Assembly (NCBI GenBank): GCA_946619625.1
Contig: CAMOMF010000132.1
Span: 1 to 16,002 of the forward strand
Length of the DNA: 16,002 nt
Reading direction: 5' to 3'
Origin: an uncultured Bacteroidales bacterium
GTDB taxonomy: Bacteria; Bacteroidota; Bacteroidia; Bacteroidales; Paludibacteraceae
Shown here: positions 1 through 7,101 of the stretch, piece after piece
How the letters are laid out: each line of letters begins with the position of its first letter
Numbering within the stretch: position 1 is the stretch's first letter
Position numbers and translations under genes: made by a program
Notes under the pieces: model-generated
The model's input: the letters and a program-made list of their open reading frames with translations, nothing else
Told to the model about the DNA's origin: nothing
The model's database searches: none

Positions 1-208
1 AGGAATAGGTAAGTTTATATGTTTCTACAACGAGAAACGTCCGCACATGAGTATCGGGTATCAAACACCCTCGCAGGTACATGAGCAATCCGGAACTCAG
101 AAACGGCTTTGGAAGGGCTGTCAACCACAGGTGTCTACCGTTTAGGACGATTGTCTACTGGCTTAGGAAACTAAACAAAAAACTGTCTACTAAATTTAGG
201 AAAAGACA
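1..208 (+). mobile_element. Right end of an IS3-family insertion sequence (left part outside window)
   Basis: The segment holds the 3' end of an IS3-type transposase gene followed by about 60 bp of terminal sequence. Three related boxes begin TGTCTAC and carry TTTAGG or CTTAGG about 9 bp later, at 132-148, 152-169 and 184-208. The last box ends in AGACA at 208, so it is itself an imperfect inverted repeat (TGTCT...AGACA), and the terminal CA is what IS3 elements normally show. The exact end at 208 is inferred because the left inverted repeat and any target duplication lie outside the window. Confidence 0.7.
2..145 (+). CDS. IS3-family transposase OrfB, C-terminal fragment (5' end outside window)
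   Basis: An open frame enters from the window edge and ends at TAG 143-145, giving the last 47 residues. The run YNEKRPHMSIGYQTPSQVH matches the C-terminal end of the DDE integrase core of IS3-family OrfB proteins, where F/YYN..RPH.S....TP is very conserved. The protein would catalyse excision and insertion of the element as the IS3 transposase. The catalytic D, D and E residues lie upstream and cannot be seen, so I cannot tell whether the full gene is intact. The stop codon lies inside the first TGTCTAC box of the element end, a compact arrangement typical of insertion sequences. Confidence 0.82.
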   Translation, partial: GIGKFICFYNEKRPHMSIGYQTPSQVHEQSGTQKRLWKGCQPQVSTV

Positions 209-230
209 CTCCCCATCGGATTGATAAAAG

Positions 231-248
231 TCCCCCTATCAAGGGGGA
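231..248. repeat. Hairpin TCCCCCT-ATCA-AGGGGGA
   Basis: The 7-bp arms are perfect around a 4-nt loop, and a further GAGGGGG follows at 253-259, so the 5' arm has two possible partners. No T-tract follows closely enough to call a classical terminator. The element could still end readthrough from the insertion sequence. Confidence 0.5.
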
Positions 249-306
249 TTTAGAGGGGGTCTTTGTTATACATTTTGCTTACGGGGTGCTTACCTTCTCC
301 TTACTT

Positions 307-372
307 TCTCCTTACCACTTTTACACCCTCTCCTTACCACCTTTGCACGCTCGCCTTACTACTCCTGCTGAT
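307..372. repeat. 22-bp pyrimidine-rich tandem repeat, about three units
   Basis: Units begin at 307 and 329 with TCTCCTTACCAC and at 351 with the diverged TCGCCTTACTAC. The first two units differ at only a few positions, and the third matches only in its first half. No coding role is apparent. Confidence 0.55.
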
Positions 373-517
373 CCCTCTCTCCAAATATCTGAGGTCAGGA
401 TGGTCTTTAGCGCGTTTGAGTTGTGTGTTCAGGGCGTTTCTATTCGCAAAATGCACTATATTTTGGCTTTTTCGTGTTAAAAATGCACTTTTTTTTGATA
501 TAAAAATAACAAAATGT

Positions 518-549
518 TTGCATATGTGAAAAATTAGTACTACCTTTGC
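518..549 (+). promoter_or_regulatory. Bacteroidetes-type promoter of the adhesin gene
   Basis: TTG at 518-520, a 20-nt spacer and TACCTTTGC at 541-549 fit the -33/-7 consensus (TTTG and TAnnTTTG) of Bacteroidetes primary sigma factors. Transcription would start near 555, leaving a leader of roughly 300 nt before the adhesin start codon. Confidence 0.8.
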
Positions 550-856
550 AGCGATTTTAGGTGGTGCACTATTTGAGTGTTGCTACTTGGAAGGTAACAA
601 AAAGGTCTGTTTTTATATATTTGAGGTGACAAAATGGGTTGTTGCTGTTTTTGATTTGGGTTGAGTTATTAGGGCTGGAATAGTTTTTGCCGGGTAGATT
701 TTTCGGGTTGTTTTTGTTGAAAGTACAACTTCACGCACCTGTTTTGCGTGAGGGAGCGGCATAATTTACAGCTATGCCGCCCATGATTGTTTTTCATCGG
801 GGCGTTTGGTGCGGATTTTCCGTGACACTTTATTATTAATTAAAATTATAACGCTT
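550..856 (+). promoter_or_regulatory. Long 5' leader of the adhesin mRNA with two strong hairpins
   Basis: Two perfect stems are visible: TCACGCA/TGCGTGA at 731-737 and 745-751, and GCGGCATA/TATGCCGC at 756-763 and 773-780. A 21-codon frame starts inside the second stem at 774 and ends at 839, just before the real start. It could be a leader peptide but has no support beyond being open. I do not recognise a known riboswitch class. AT-rich sequence (830-856) directly precedes the start, as is usual for Bacteroidetes translation initiation. Confidence 0.45.
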
Positions 857-3800
857 ATGAAAAAATTTACTCAACGACTTTTGTCCTTGCTCATGTTACT
901 ACTTGCTTGGGGGGGGCACGTTTTTGCGCAAAAGTCTATACCGTATAGTTACGGTTTTGAAGACAACAGTTTGGCTGTAGACGGTTGGGAACTTATTGGA
1001 TCGACCAGTTCGTCTACTTCTATTTCTGCCAGCGCAAAGAGAGAGGGCTCTTATGGCTTTGCTATTCATTATAGTGAAAAAAGTGCCTATTTAGTCTCTC
1101 CGGAATTAGCGGGAACTGACGAGGGTGTGAATGTCACATTTTATTACAAACAGTATTCTTCTAGTTATCCAGAAAAATTTCAAGTAGGTTACACAACGGA
1201 TGCAACAAGTGACCCAAGTTCTTTTACATATGGGGCAGAAATTACTACCTCATACGGAGATTGGTTTTTTTATGAAAATTCATTTCCTGCAGGAACGAAG
1301 AAGATTGCTATCAAGTACATTTATAGTAATGCCTACTACCTTTATTTGGATGATTTTACATTTGCAGCTCCTCCCGCTTGCCCCAAACCGGCAGGACTGA
1401 ATATAGAAGCAAGTGGAGTGAATGCTACATTATCTTGGACGAGTGATGCATCTGATTTCAGCATTGTGCATGCAACGGAAGTATCTGCTAATCCTGAGAG
1501 TCTTTCTGCTCAGTCTAGTACAGACAACTCTTTGTTGTTTGAAGATTTGGCTCTTGGTGATCACTATTTCTGGGTAAAAGCCAACTGTGATGCAGACGGA
1601 GCGAGCGAATGGGCTGGTCCTGCTACTATCCATGTCGGTTATTGTCAGCCTGCTCCTACATCAGTCGATGGAAATGGTATTACGGCTGTATCCTTTGGCT
1701 CCGGTGATAACGTAGTGAATAATAGTGGCACAAAACTACCGGCTTCCGCTCCATTTTATGGCGACTATTCTGCTCAAATTGGTGCTGTAGCTGCTAGTTT
1801 AACAGCAACAGTGGATATTACTTTTTCTACAGGTTACACATATGGCACTATCATATGGGTGGATTGGAATAAAAGCCTTAGTTTCGAGGATAACGAGATT
1901 GTGTATGCAGGCGAAAGTAGTAGCGGTAATCCCACTACTTTGAATGCGACCTTCGATATCCCTGCAAGCCAAGCATCAGGTGACTATCGTATGCGTATTG
2001 CCGCAGCTGATAGTTACTACGATAGTCACAAAACTCTGGCTACTGCAGCCGGTGCTGAACCATGCCCGACAGGTACTTATACAGTAGTGCATGATTATAC
2101 ATTGCGTGTACTGGAGGCTCCGTCTTGTATGCCGGTATCGGGCTTGTCTGCAAGCAACATTCAGGCACATTCCGCAGAGTTGAATTGGACGGCGGGACAA
2201 AGCGAGTCTGCTTGGAAACTCTATTATAAGAAAGCCGCAGAAGAGGATTGGGGTGCTGCTATTGATGTGGATAATCTTCCTTATACCCTTGAGGGTCTGG
2301 ATGCAGCAACGACTTATCAATTCAAAGTGGTAGCTGTGTGCTCTGACTCTGACGAGAGCGATGCCTCTGCTGTCGCCAGTTTTATGACCGAGTGTGAAAC
2401 ACTAACTATCGATGCAGACCACTCATATCAGATGAACTTCGATGCATTGACGGCGGGCAATAATGTACTGCCCATTTGCTGGAATGCAATCAATACGACG
2501 ACCAATGGTTCATATCAAGGCTATCCGAAGGTGTATGCTAATAGTTATTATAGTACTTATGCACAATCAGCTCCTAACTGCTTGTACCTATACTCGTATG
2601 CATACTACAATTATAGTGGAACCACTTACGATCCGCAGCCGCAATACGCTATCCTGCCCGAAATGGATGGATTGGATGGTAAGGAAATCATTCTCTCTGC
2701 CAAAGGGTACAATGCTACAAGCACACTCAAAGTAGGTGTGATGGCTGACCCCACCGACCCCAATTCGTTCGAGCCGATACAAGAACTGGAACTCACCACC
2801 TCTTATCAAGAGTTCACCATTGACCTTTCCGGTCATGGTGGCAACTACGTGGCTCTGATGATAGATGCGGCTTCTTCCGAGAGGAGCACCAATGGCGTGT
2901 ATGTAGATGATATCATCGTTCGCGAGATTCCGTCTTGCCTCAAGCCTACTGACCTTGTGATTGCAAACATTACCACCAATTCGGCAGAGTTGAATTGGGC
3001 AGCTAACAGCGGTGAGGGTGCTTGGAAACTATACTACAAGAAAGCGTCCGACGAAGAGTTTGGCGCAGCGGTTGACGTGGACGCGGACGCTCTGCCATAT
3101 ACTCTTGAGGGTTTGGACGCTGCAACGACTTACCAATTCAAAGTGGTAGCTGTTTGCGATGAAGAAAACGAAAGCGAAGAGTCGGCTGTTGCCGGTTTTG
3201 TTACGGAATGTGAGGCAATTTCTTCTTTCCCGTGGAGTGAGACCTTCAACAGTCTGACAGCAGGGGTTCCTGTATGCTGGGATAATGCCGAGGGTACTAC
3301 AACCAATGAATCATACAAATGGAACTACTATGCATCCGGTCGGGATGGTGCTGGATTGCGTTTCAATTCATACAATAATGGTTCTGATAATACAAACTTC
3401 CTAAAAACCCCAATTCTCAGTTTGCCGAGTGATAAGGAAATGCAACTCTCTTTCATGTATAAGAATCCAGCCGGTGGTGATTTCTCTGTTCTTATCTCTA
3501 CTGATGGAGGTGTGACCTACGAGGAAACTCCGTTGGCATCCGGCTTGACAAGCCAAAGTTCTTGGATAGAGAAAGAATGCAATCTGTCTGCTTTTGTCGG
3601 TCAGGATGTAGTGATTGTATTCAAAGGAACGTCAAACTATGGAAACGGTGACGCTTACATTTACTTGGATGACATAATGGTTGCACAGCTTCCTACTTGC
3701 CTGAAGCCCTCAGCGCTAAGTTATGACTATAGTTCGCGCAAAGCACACTCTGTGCAACTCGCATGGACCAATGGCGAAGAAGGTCAGAACGCTTGGGAGA

Positions 3801-6358
3801 TTGCCTTCTCGAAACTATCTAACTTCAATCCAGACGAGCAAGTCAGCGACTCTATCGTGGCTGCCAACAGCAACCCGTTCGTTCTCTTGGGTCTCGAGCA
3901 GAGCACTACTTATTATGCATATGTACGTGCCAACTGCGGTCAGGAAGACGGCAAGAGTCTGTGGAGCAGCAGTTATGTTTCTTTCACCACGATTAGCGGA
4001 CATCAGACACTCAGCAGTCCGGCTGTAGTAGAGGGATCGCTTGGTAGCAGCAGCGTGAAGATTAACTGGCTTCCCAAAGCAGCCAACGAACTGCACCAGA
4101 GTTACGAGGTTTACTACTCCAAACTGAGTACTAAACCTGATGAACTGTTTGCTGATAGCCTCATCCTGAACGTCGAAGACACATCCTATGTCTTCAGCAA
4201 TCTGGAACCCGAGACGAAGTACTACGTATGGGTACGCGACAACTGTGGAGTGGATGGTTTGAGCGATTGGAGTTACAGCACGAACTTCACCACCACTGCC
4301 AACTGCCCGATTCCGGCTGGTATAAGTGCATCCGAGATTACTGCTCGTACGGCTGACATTGCTTGGAGTACCGGCGAAGCCGACAGTTATAGCGTTCAGT
4401 ATAGAGTGGCTGAGGGAATGGATGGCATCATAGAAGAAGGATTTGAGGGTGTTTCTTTGCCTTCCGATTGGACGACAGAAGGTAACGGCACTTGGTCTGT
4501 AGGAACTGGTGACTATAGTTCATCTACAGGTGCGCATAGTGGCTCTAAAAATGCTAAAATCAATCATGGTACTACTGGTGACGAGACATATCTTGTTACA
4601 CCTTCTATGAATTTAGAAGGGAAAGATGGTTGCCGTATTAATTTATGGTATGTAAATCGCGCTTGGGTTAGTGACAAAGATGGCTTCGGTATTTATTATC
4701 GTATTAGTGGAGGTGAGTGGGTCGAGATATTCTCTACAGCTGTAGCTCATTCAGATTGGACTCAATTTGAAGGGGAAGTACCTGTTGGGGCTTTGGAGGC
4801 AAATTGCCAATTTGGGTTCAAATTCACTGATGGATATGGTTATGGTGTTTCGATTGACGACATTCAAATTGGTACCATTACTCCTGCCGGTGAATGGCAA
4901 GAAGTGGCTGCTGAGAGTGGCGAACGTCTGGCGCATCTGAGTGGACTGGAACCTGAAACCAAGTACGAGGTACAAGTGAAAGCTTCTTGCGGAGAAGAGT
5001 ATAGCGAGTCAATCTTCTTTACCACTACACCTTCTTGCTTGCCGATTTCTGCTCTCACCCTTGCTAATGTTGATGCACACGCAGCTTCCTTCACATGGAC
5101 GGCAAGTGCCTTGGCAGAGACACAATGGCAGTATGCTTGCGTGGAAGCTGGGGCAACACCTGAAAGTTGGTCACTTGTCAGTGTCACAGCAGCTGACGTT
5201 TCCGGCTTGAGTAGTAACACTTCTTACGACTTCTACGTACGTGCATATTGTGGTTCTGAGGACCAAAGTGAGGCTATTATGCTGAACTTCCGCACGGATT
5301 GCGAGACATTCATTATCGATGCAGACCATTCGTTCTCAGAAGGTTTCGAGGAAGTAACCTTTGTTCCCAATTGCTGGAGTAGTGTTGCATCCGGATCACA
5401 TAATTGGTCACGTACTACGTCTAATGTGCATTCTGGCAGTGGTAGTGCACATAGTGGTTACTACGGAGATATTTATTTGATACTTCCTGATTTGCAGATA
5501 GAAGAAGATGCCTATTTATCCTTCTGGTCGTATAATAATTTTGTAAGTGATTATACAGAGGCAAAAGGCGCAAGGAACTCAGTTGTTCTTCTGGCTGGTG
5601 AAGGTGAAGTTGAGTTGTGGGCTGCTGAGTCGGTAAGTCAGAGTCAAGTGCGCACGATTATTAACCTTTCTGCTTACAAAGGACAGACCGTAAGCCTTGC
5701 TTTCAAATACGAAGGTGATAATGCGCATGATTGGTACATAGATGATGTATTGGTAAGTGCTATTCCTTCGCTCGAAATCTCCGCAGCCGGTTATGCAACC
5801 TACTTCAATGCTGATGATGCGTTTGTAATGCCGAATGGCGTCGTAGGACATGTCTTCAGCGTGGCGGATGGTCTGCAGCAGGCTTATGAATCCGGTGATA
5901 TTGTGCCGGCTAACGTTCCGTTGGTTCTTCAGGGTGTACAAGGCGAATACTCGCTCATCCCGACTGTTGGTGGCGAAAGCACCAGTCTCGCTAACGACCT
6001 CATCGGTGTCAACAACGAGATGACGATCGTTAATCACGCTGATACGCTCTACTACGTACTCAGTCTGAACGCTGCAAACGAAGTTGACTCTGTTGGCTTC
6101 TATTGGATGAACGAAACGGGTGCAGGCGACTTCACAATGCCCGCACACAAGGCATACCTCACCGTCTATAACGGTGCTGGGGCTGAAGCTGCTCCGCGAT
6201 TCTACCTGTTCCACGGCGAGAACAACGCTACTTGGCTCAACAACCTCCAGGGCGTGGACGGTGCCGTCAAGTTCTTCCACAACGGGCACTTCTACATCAT
6301 GCGCGACCACGTCATCTACGACGCTACGGGCAAACGTGTAGAATTGAAATACAATTAA
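857..6358 (+). CDS. Large secreted multidomain adhesin (FN3, cleaved-adhesin/MAM-like and GEVED modules)
   Basis: This is an 1833-residue exported surface protein. I chose the start at 857 because a signal peptide (residues 1-24, KKF then an L/M-rich core ending VFAQ) begins there; the in-frame ATG at 806 would put 17 residues in front of it. Modules in order, with approximate residues: jelly-roll cleaved-adhesin/MAM-like 28-172, FN3 175-262, GEVED 263-420 (VDWNKSLSFEDNEIVY at 335-350), FN3 424-512, jelly-roll 515-690, FN3 693-785, jelly-roll 788-945, FN3 948-1046 and 1050-1147, an FN3 split by a jelly-roll (1149-1390), FN3 1393-1480, jelly-roll 1485-1636, and a beta domain 1637-1790. The tail (1802-1833, NGHFYIMRD...YDATGKRV) resembles the short C-terminal module of many Bacteroides/Prevotella surface proteins and may be a reduced type IX-like sorting tail. 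The family binds host or matrix ligands or glycans; the ligand here is unknown. Confidence 0.9.
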   Translation: MKKFTQRLLSLLMLLLAWGGHVFAQKSIPYSYGFEDNSLAVDGWELIGSTSSSTSISASAKREGSYGFAIHYSEKSAYLVSPELAGTDEGVNVTFYYKQYSSSYPEKFQVGYTTDATSDPSSFTYGAEITTSYGDWFFYENSFPAGTKKIAIKYIYSNAYYLYLDDFTFAAPPACPKPAGLNIEASGVNATLSWTSDASDFSIVHATEVSANPESLSAQSSTDNSLLFEDLALGDHYFWVKANCDADGASEWAGPATIHVGYCQPAPTSVDGNGITAVSFGSGDNVVNNSGTKLPASAPFYGDYSAQIGAVAASLTATVDITFSTGYTYGTIIWVDWNKSLSFEDNEIVYAGESSSGNPTTLNATFDIPASQASGDYRMRIAAADSYYDSHKTLATAAGAEPCPTGTYTVVHDYTLRVLEAPSCMPVSGLSASNIQAHSAELNWTAGQSESAWKLYYKKAAEEDWGAAIDVDNLPYTLEGLDAATTYQFKVVAVCSDSDESDASAVASFMTECETLTIDADHSYQMNFDALTAGNNVLPICWNAINTTTNGSYQGYPKVYANSYYSTYAQSAPNCLYLYSYAYYNYSGTTYDPQPQYAILPEMDGLDGKEIILSAKGYNATSTLKVGVMADPTDPNSFEPIQELELTTSYQEFTIDLSGHGGNYVALMIDAASSERSTNGVYVDDIIVREIPSCLKPTDLVIANITTNSAELNWAANSGEGAWKLYYKKASDEEFGAAVDVDADALPYTLEGLDAATTYQFKVVAVCDEENESEESAVAGFVTECEAISSFPWSETFNSLTAGVPVCWDNAEGTTTNESYKWNYYASGRDGAGLRFNSYNNGSDNTNFLKTPILSLPSDKEMQLSFMYKNPAGGDFSVLISTDGGVTYEETPLASGLTSQSSWIEKECNLSAFVGQDVVIVFKGTSNYGNGDAYIYLDDIMVAQLPTCLKPSALSYDYSSRKAHSVQLAWTNGEEGQNAWEIAFSKLSNFNPDEQVSDSIVAANSNPFVLLGLEQSTTYYAYVRANCGQEDGKSLWSSSYVSFTTISGHQTLSSPAVVEGSLGSSSVKINWLPKAANELHQSYEVYYSKLSTKPDELFADSLILNVEDTSYVFSNLEPETKYYVWVRDNCGVDGLSDWSYSTNFTTTANCPIPAGISASEITARTADIAWSTGEADSYSVQYRVAEGMDGIIEEGFEGVSLPSDWTTEGNGTWSVGTGDYSSSTGAHSGSKNAKINHGTTGDETYLVTPSMNLEGKDGCRINLWYVNRAWVSDKDGFGIYYRISGGEWVEIFSTAVAHSDWTQFEGEVPVGALEANCQFGFKFTDGYGYGVSIDDIQIGTITPAGEWQEVAAESGERLAHLSGLEPETKYEVQVKASCGEEYSESIFFTTTPSCLPISALTLANVDAHAASFTWTASALAETQWQYACVEAGATPESWSLVSVTAADVSGLSSNTSYDFYVRAYCGSEDQSEAIMLNFRTDCETFIIDADHSFSEGFEEVTFVPNCWSSVASGSHNWSRTTSNVHSGSGSAHSGYYGDIYLILPDLQIEEDAYLSFWSYNNFVSDYTEAKGARNSVVLLAGEGEVELWAAESVSQSQVRTIINLSAYKGQTVSLAFKYEGDNAHDWYIDDVLVSAIPSLEISAAGYATYFNADDAFVMPNGVVGHVFSVADGLQQAYESGDIVPANVPLVLQGVQGEYSLIPTVGGESTSLANDLIGVNNEMTIVNHADTLYYVLSLNAANEVDSVGFYWMNETGAGDFTMPAHKAYLTVYNGAGAEAAPRFYLFHGENNATWLNNLQGVDGAVKFFHNGHFYIMRDHVIYDATGKRVELKYN

Positions 6359-6389
6359 GAATTTGTAAATCAGTAAATTTGTAAATTAC

Positions 6390-6431
6390 GCTTATAGGGC
6401 TTTTGCCCAATGTGTAATAAGCCCTATAAGC
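6390..6431 (+). terminator. Perfect 13-bp hairpin just after the adhesin gene
   Basis: GCTTATAGGGCTT (6390-6402) pairs perfectly with AAGCCCTATAAGC (6419-6431) across a 16-nt loop. The sequence after it is A-rich rather than T-rich, so it is a weak intrinsic terminator candidate on the + strand. It could instead stabilise the adhesin mRNA end or structure the leader of the small gene at 6444. A short alternative stem, GGGC-TTTT-GCCC (6397-6408), uses the same 5' arm. Confidence 0.5.
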
Positions 6432-6443
6432 CCAATAAAATGA

Positions 6444-6593
6444 ATGATTATGACAAAGAAATATTCTGAAGCACAATTGCACATAGTGCACATGCATGCC
6501 GATATTATTGCTACCAGTGTCGGCTTGAATAACAAACAGGGAAGTGTCAATCCGCTTGTTCCCGACCGCAGGCGAGCCTCCATTTGGGAATAA
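6444..6593 (+). CDS. Small 49-residue protein of the Bacteroidales KKY...TS...R-x-SIW type
   Basis: A short frame starts at ATG 6444, or possibly at ATG 6450, which begins MTKKYSEAQLHIV. The layout is a KKY start, an I-x-TSV motif in the middle (IIATSVG), a variable G/N-rich stretch, and an Arg-rich end (DRRRASIWE). From memory, this matches a loose class of tiny Bacteroides/Prevotella peptides that often sit near surface-protein genes; their role is unknown to me. It begins 85 nt after the adhesin stop, beyond a hairpin, and a strong terminator follows 9 nt after its stop, which supports its being the last gene of the adhesin transcript. No signal peptide or membrane segment is visible. The call rests on layout and context, not on a detected homologue. 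Confidence 0.55.
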   Translation: MIMTKKYSEAQLHIVHMHADIIATSVGLNNKQGSVNPLVPDRRRASIWE

Positions 6594-6602
6594 AAGACAA
6601 AG

Positions 6603-6638
6603 AATACTCCCCGTGCACTAGCGCGGGGAGTATTTGTT
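6603..6638 (+). terminator. Intrinsic terminator ending the adhesin/small-peptide transcript
   Basis: AATACTCCCCG pairs with CGGGGAGTATT, and the stem extends inward through a T-G wobble and two GC pairs to an ACTA loop, about 14 bp in all. TTGTTTCTT follows. The upstream side is A-rich (AAAAGACAAAG), so the hairpin could also work on the opposite strand. Confidence 0.85.
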
Positions 6639-6882
6639 TCTTCTCGGCTTTAAGGAGTTCTATGTTCGCCCTGCGAACTCGCGCGGCGCACTTACTCCTT
6701 GATTGTCCACAGGACACTCTGCGGTGCGCCTGTTCCGCTTCACGGTCATCTCTCGGTCATCTCTCGGTCATCTCTCGGTTGTCTCTCGTAAAAATATAGG
6801 ATAAATCGTTCCCAATATACGCATTTTTCCGCAAAAAAGTCTTATCCTGCAGCGTTTTTTTGCTGAAAGGGGGTCGTCTCTC
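6639..6882. other. GC-rich, hairpin-rich spacer; no gene seen
   Basis: I see no credible gene. Inverted repeats include GTTCGC-CCT-GCGAAC (6664-6678), AAGGAGT/ACTCCTT (6652-6658 with 6694-6700) and GGCGCAC/GTGCGCC (6685-6691 with 6724-6730). The last two pairings interlock, so both could form only as a pseudoknot or as alternatives. Further on are the 11-bp array and GCAAAAAA/TTTTTTGC arms (6831-6838 with 6856-6863) just before the promoter. Confidence 0.5.
6743..6786. repeat. 11-bp tandem repeat, four units of CGGTCATCTCT
   Basis: Units start at 6743, 6754, 6765 and 6776. The first three are identical and the fourth reads CGGTTGTCTCT. The array lies about 100 bp upstream of the promoter of the toxin-antitoxin/export operon. 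Another array with the same 11-bp period but different sequence occurs at 15349-15414. Confidence 0.85.
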
Positions 6883-6914
6883 TTGCACATGTCAAAAAAA
6901 AGCAGTACCTTTGC
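6883..6914 (+). promoter_or_regulatory. Bacteroidetes-type promoter of the toxin-antitoxin/OPX/Wzz operon
   Basis: TTG at 6883-6885, a 20-nt spacer containing an A8 run, and TACCTTTGC at 6906-6914. Transcription would start near 6920, leaving a leader of about 40 nt before the ATG at 6964. The spacer can be read as a 24-codon frame (ATG 6889 to TGA 6961-6963), but this is explained by the promoter consensus. Confidence 0.85.
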
Positions 6915-6963
6915 GGTGCGAAAAAAGTATCGCTCTATGTACAAGAAACAACATAAAAAATGA

Positions 6964-7101
6964 ATGGCTATGTTTGATAAGCACAAAAATGAAGAGCCGG
7001 TTATTGCAGAACCGGCATCTGGAGGTGTTCAACAGCAGTATTTTACTGCAGAAGAGGCGATGACTTTCATGGAACCTCGTATTCGTGCCATGTTCAAATG
7101 A
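6964..7101 (+). CDS. Putative short antitoxin, 45 residues, upstream partner of a RelE/ParE-like toxin
   Basis: The frame from ATG 6964 to TGA 7099-7101 encodes 45 residues. An acidic, Pro/Gly-rich first half (NEEPVIAEPASGG) is followed by a likely helix (FTAEEAMTFMEPRIRAMFK). It is the first gene after the promoter and overlaps the next gene by ATGA, the coupling and gene order normal for type II toxin-antitoxin pairs. I see no ribbon-helix-helix, helix-turn-helix or AbrB-like DNA-binding fold, and the protein is shorter than usual antitoxins, so it may consist only of a toxin-wrapping segment. I do not recognise a specific family; the assignment comes from position, size and partner. An in-frame ATG two codons later is an alternative start. 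Confidence 0.6.
   Translation: MAMFDKHKNEEPVIAEPASGGVQQQYFTAEEAMTFMEPRIRAMFK

Larger units (their letters stand above)
209..517. other. Spacer between IS end and adhesin promoter; repeats but no gene
   Basis: No convincing gene is present. Open frames here translate into pyrimidine-driven Leu/Ser/Pro runs and are not credible. The spacer holds a short GC-rich hairpin (231-248), a 22-bp pyrimidine-rich repeat (307-372) and two AAAATGCACT boxes near 449 and 479 just before the promoter. Confidence 0.6.

Noticed and set aside
103..109. Apparent loss of the second Asp in the TopB TOPRIM motif (DAGQEGE, residues 103-109 of the protein)
   Set aside because: A DAG-x-EGE form is, as far as I recall, common in bacterial TopB proteins, and all other catalytic blocks are intact, so inactivity is not implied. 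Coordinates here are protein residues.
263..529. Open frames (88 and 64 residues) before the adhesin promoter
   Set aside because: Their translations follow the pyrimidine-rich 22-bp repeats and run into the promoter. There is no domain, no credible start context and no neighbour logic.
5579..6310. 243-residue open frame on the minus strand inside the adhesin gene
   Set aside because: It is antisense to a strongly supported coding region, shows no family motif, and is a shadow of the biased codon use of the adhesin C-terminal part.
6889..6963. 24-codon frame MSKKSSTFAV... abutting the antitoxin-like gene
   Set aside because: Its first nine codons are the promoter spacer and -7 element, and the mRNA would start inside it. 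The similarity to the frame at 15895 is explained by the shared promoter sequence.
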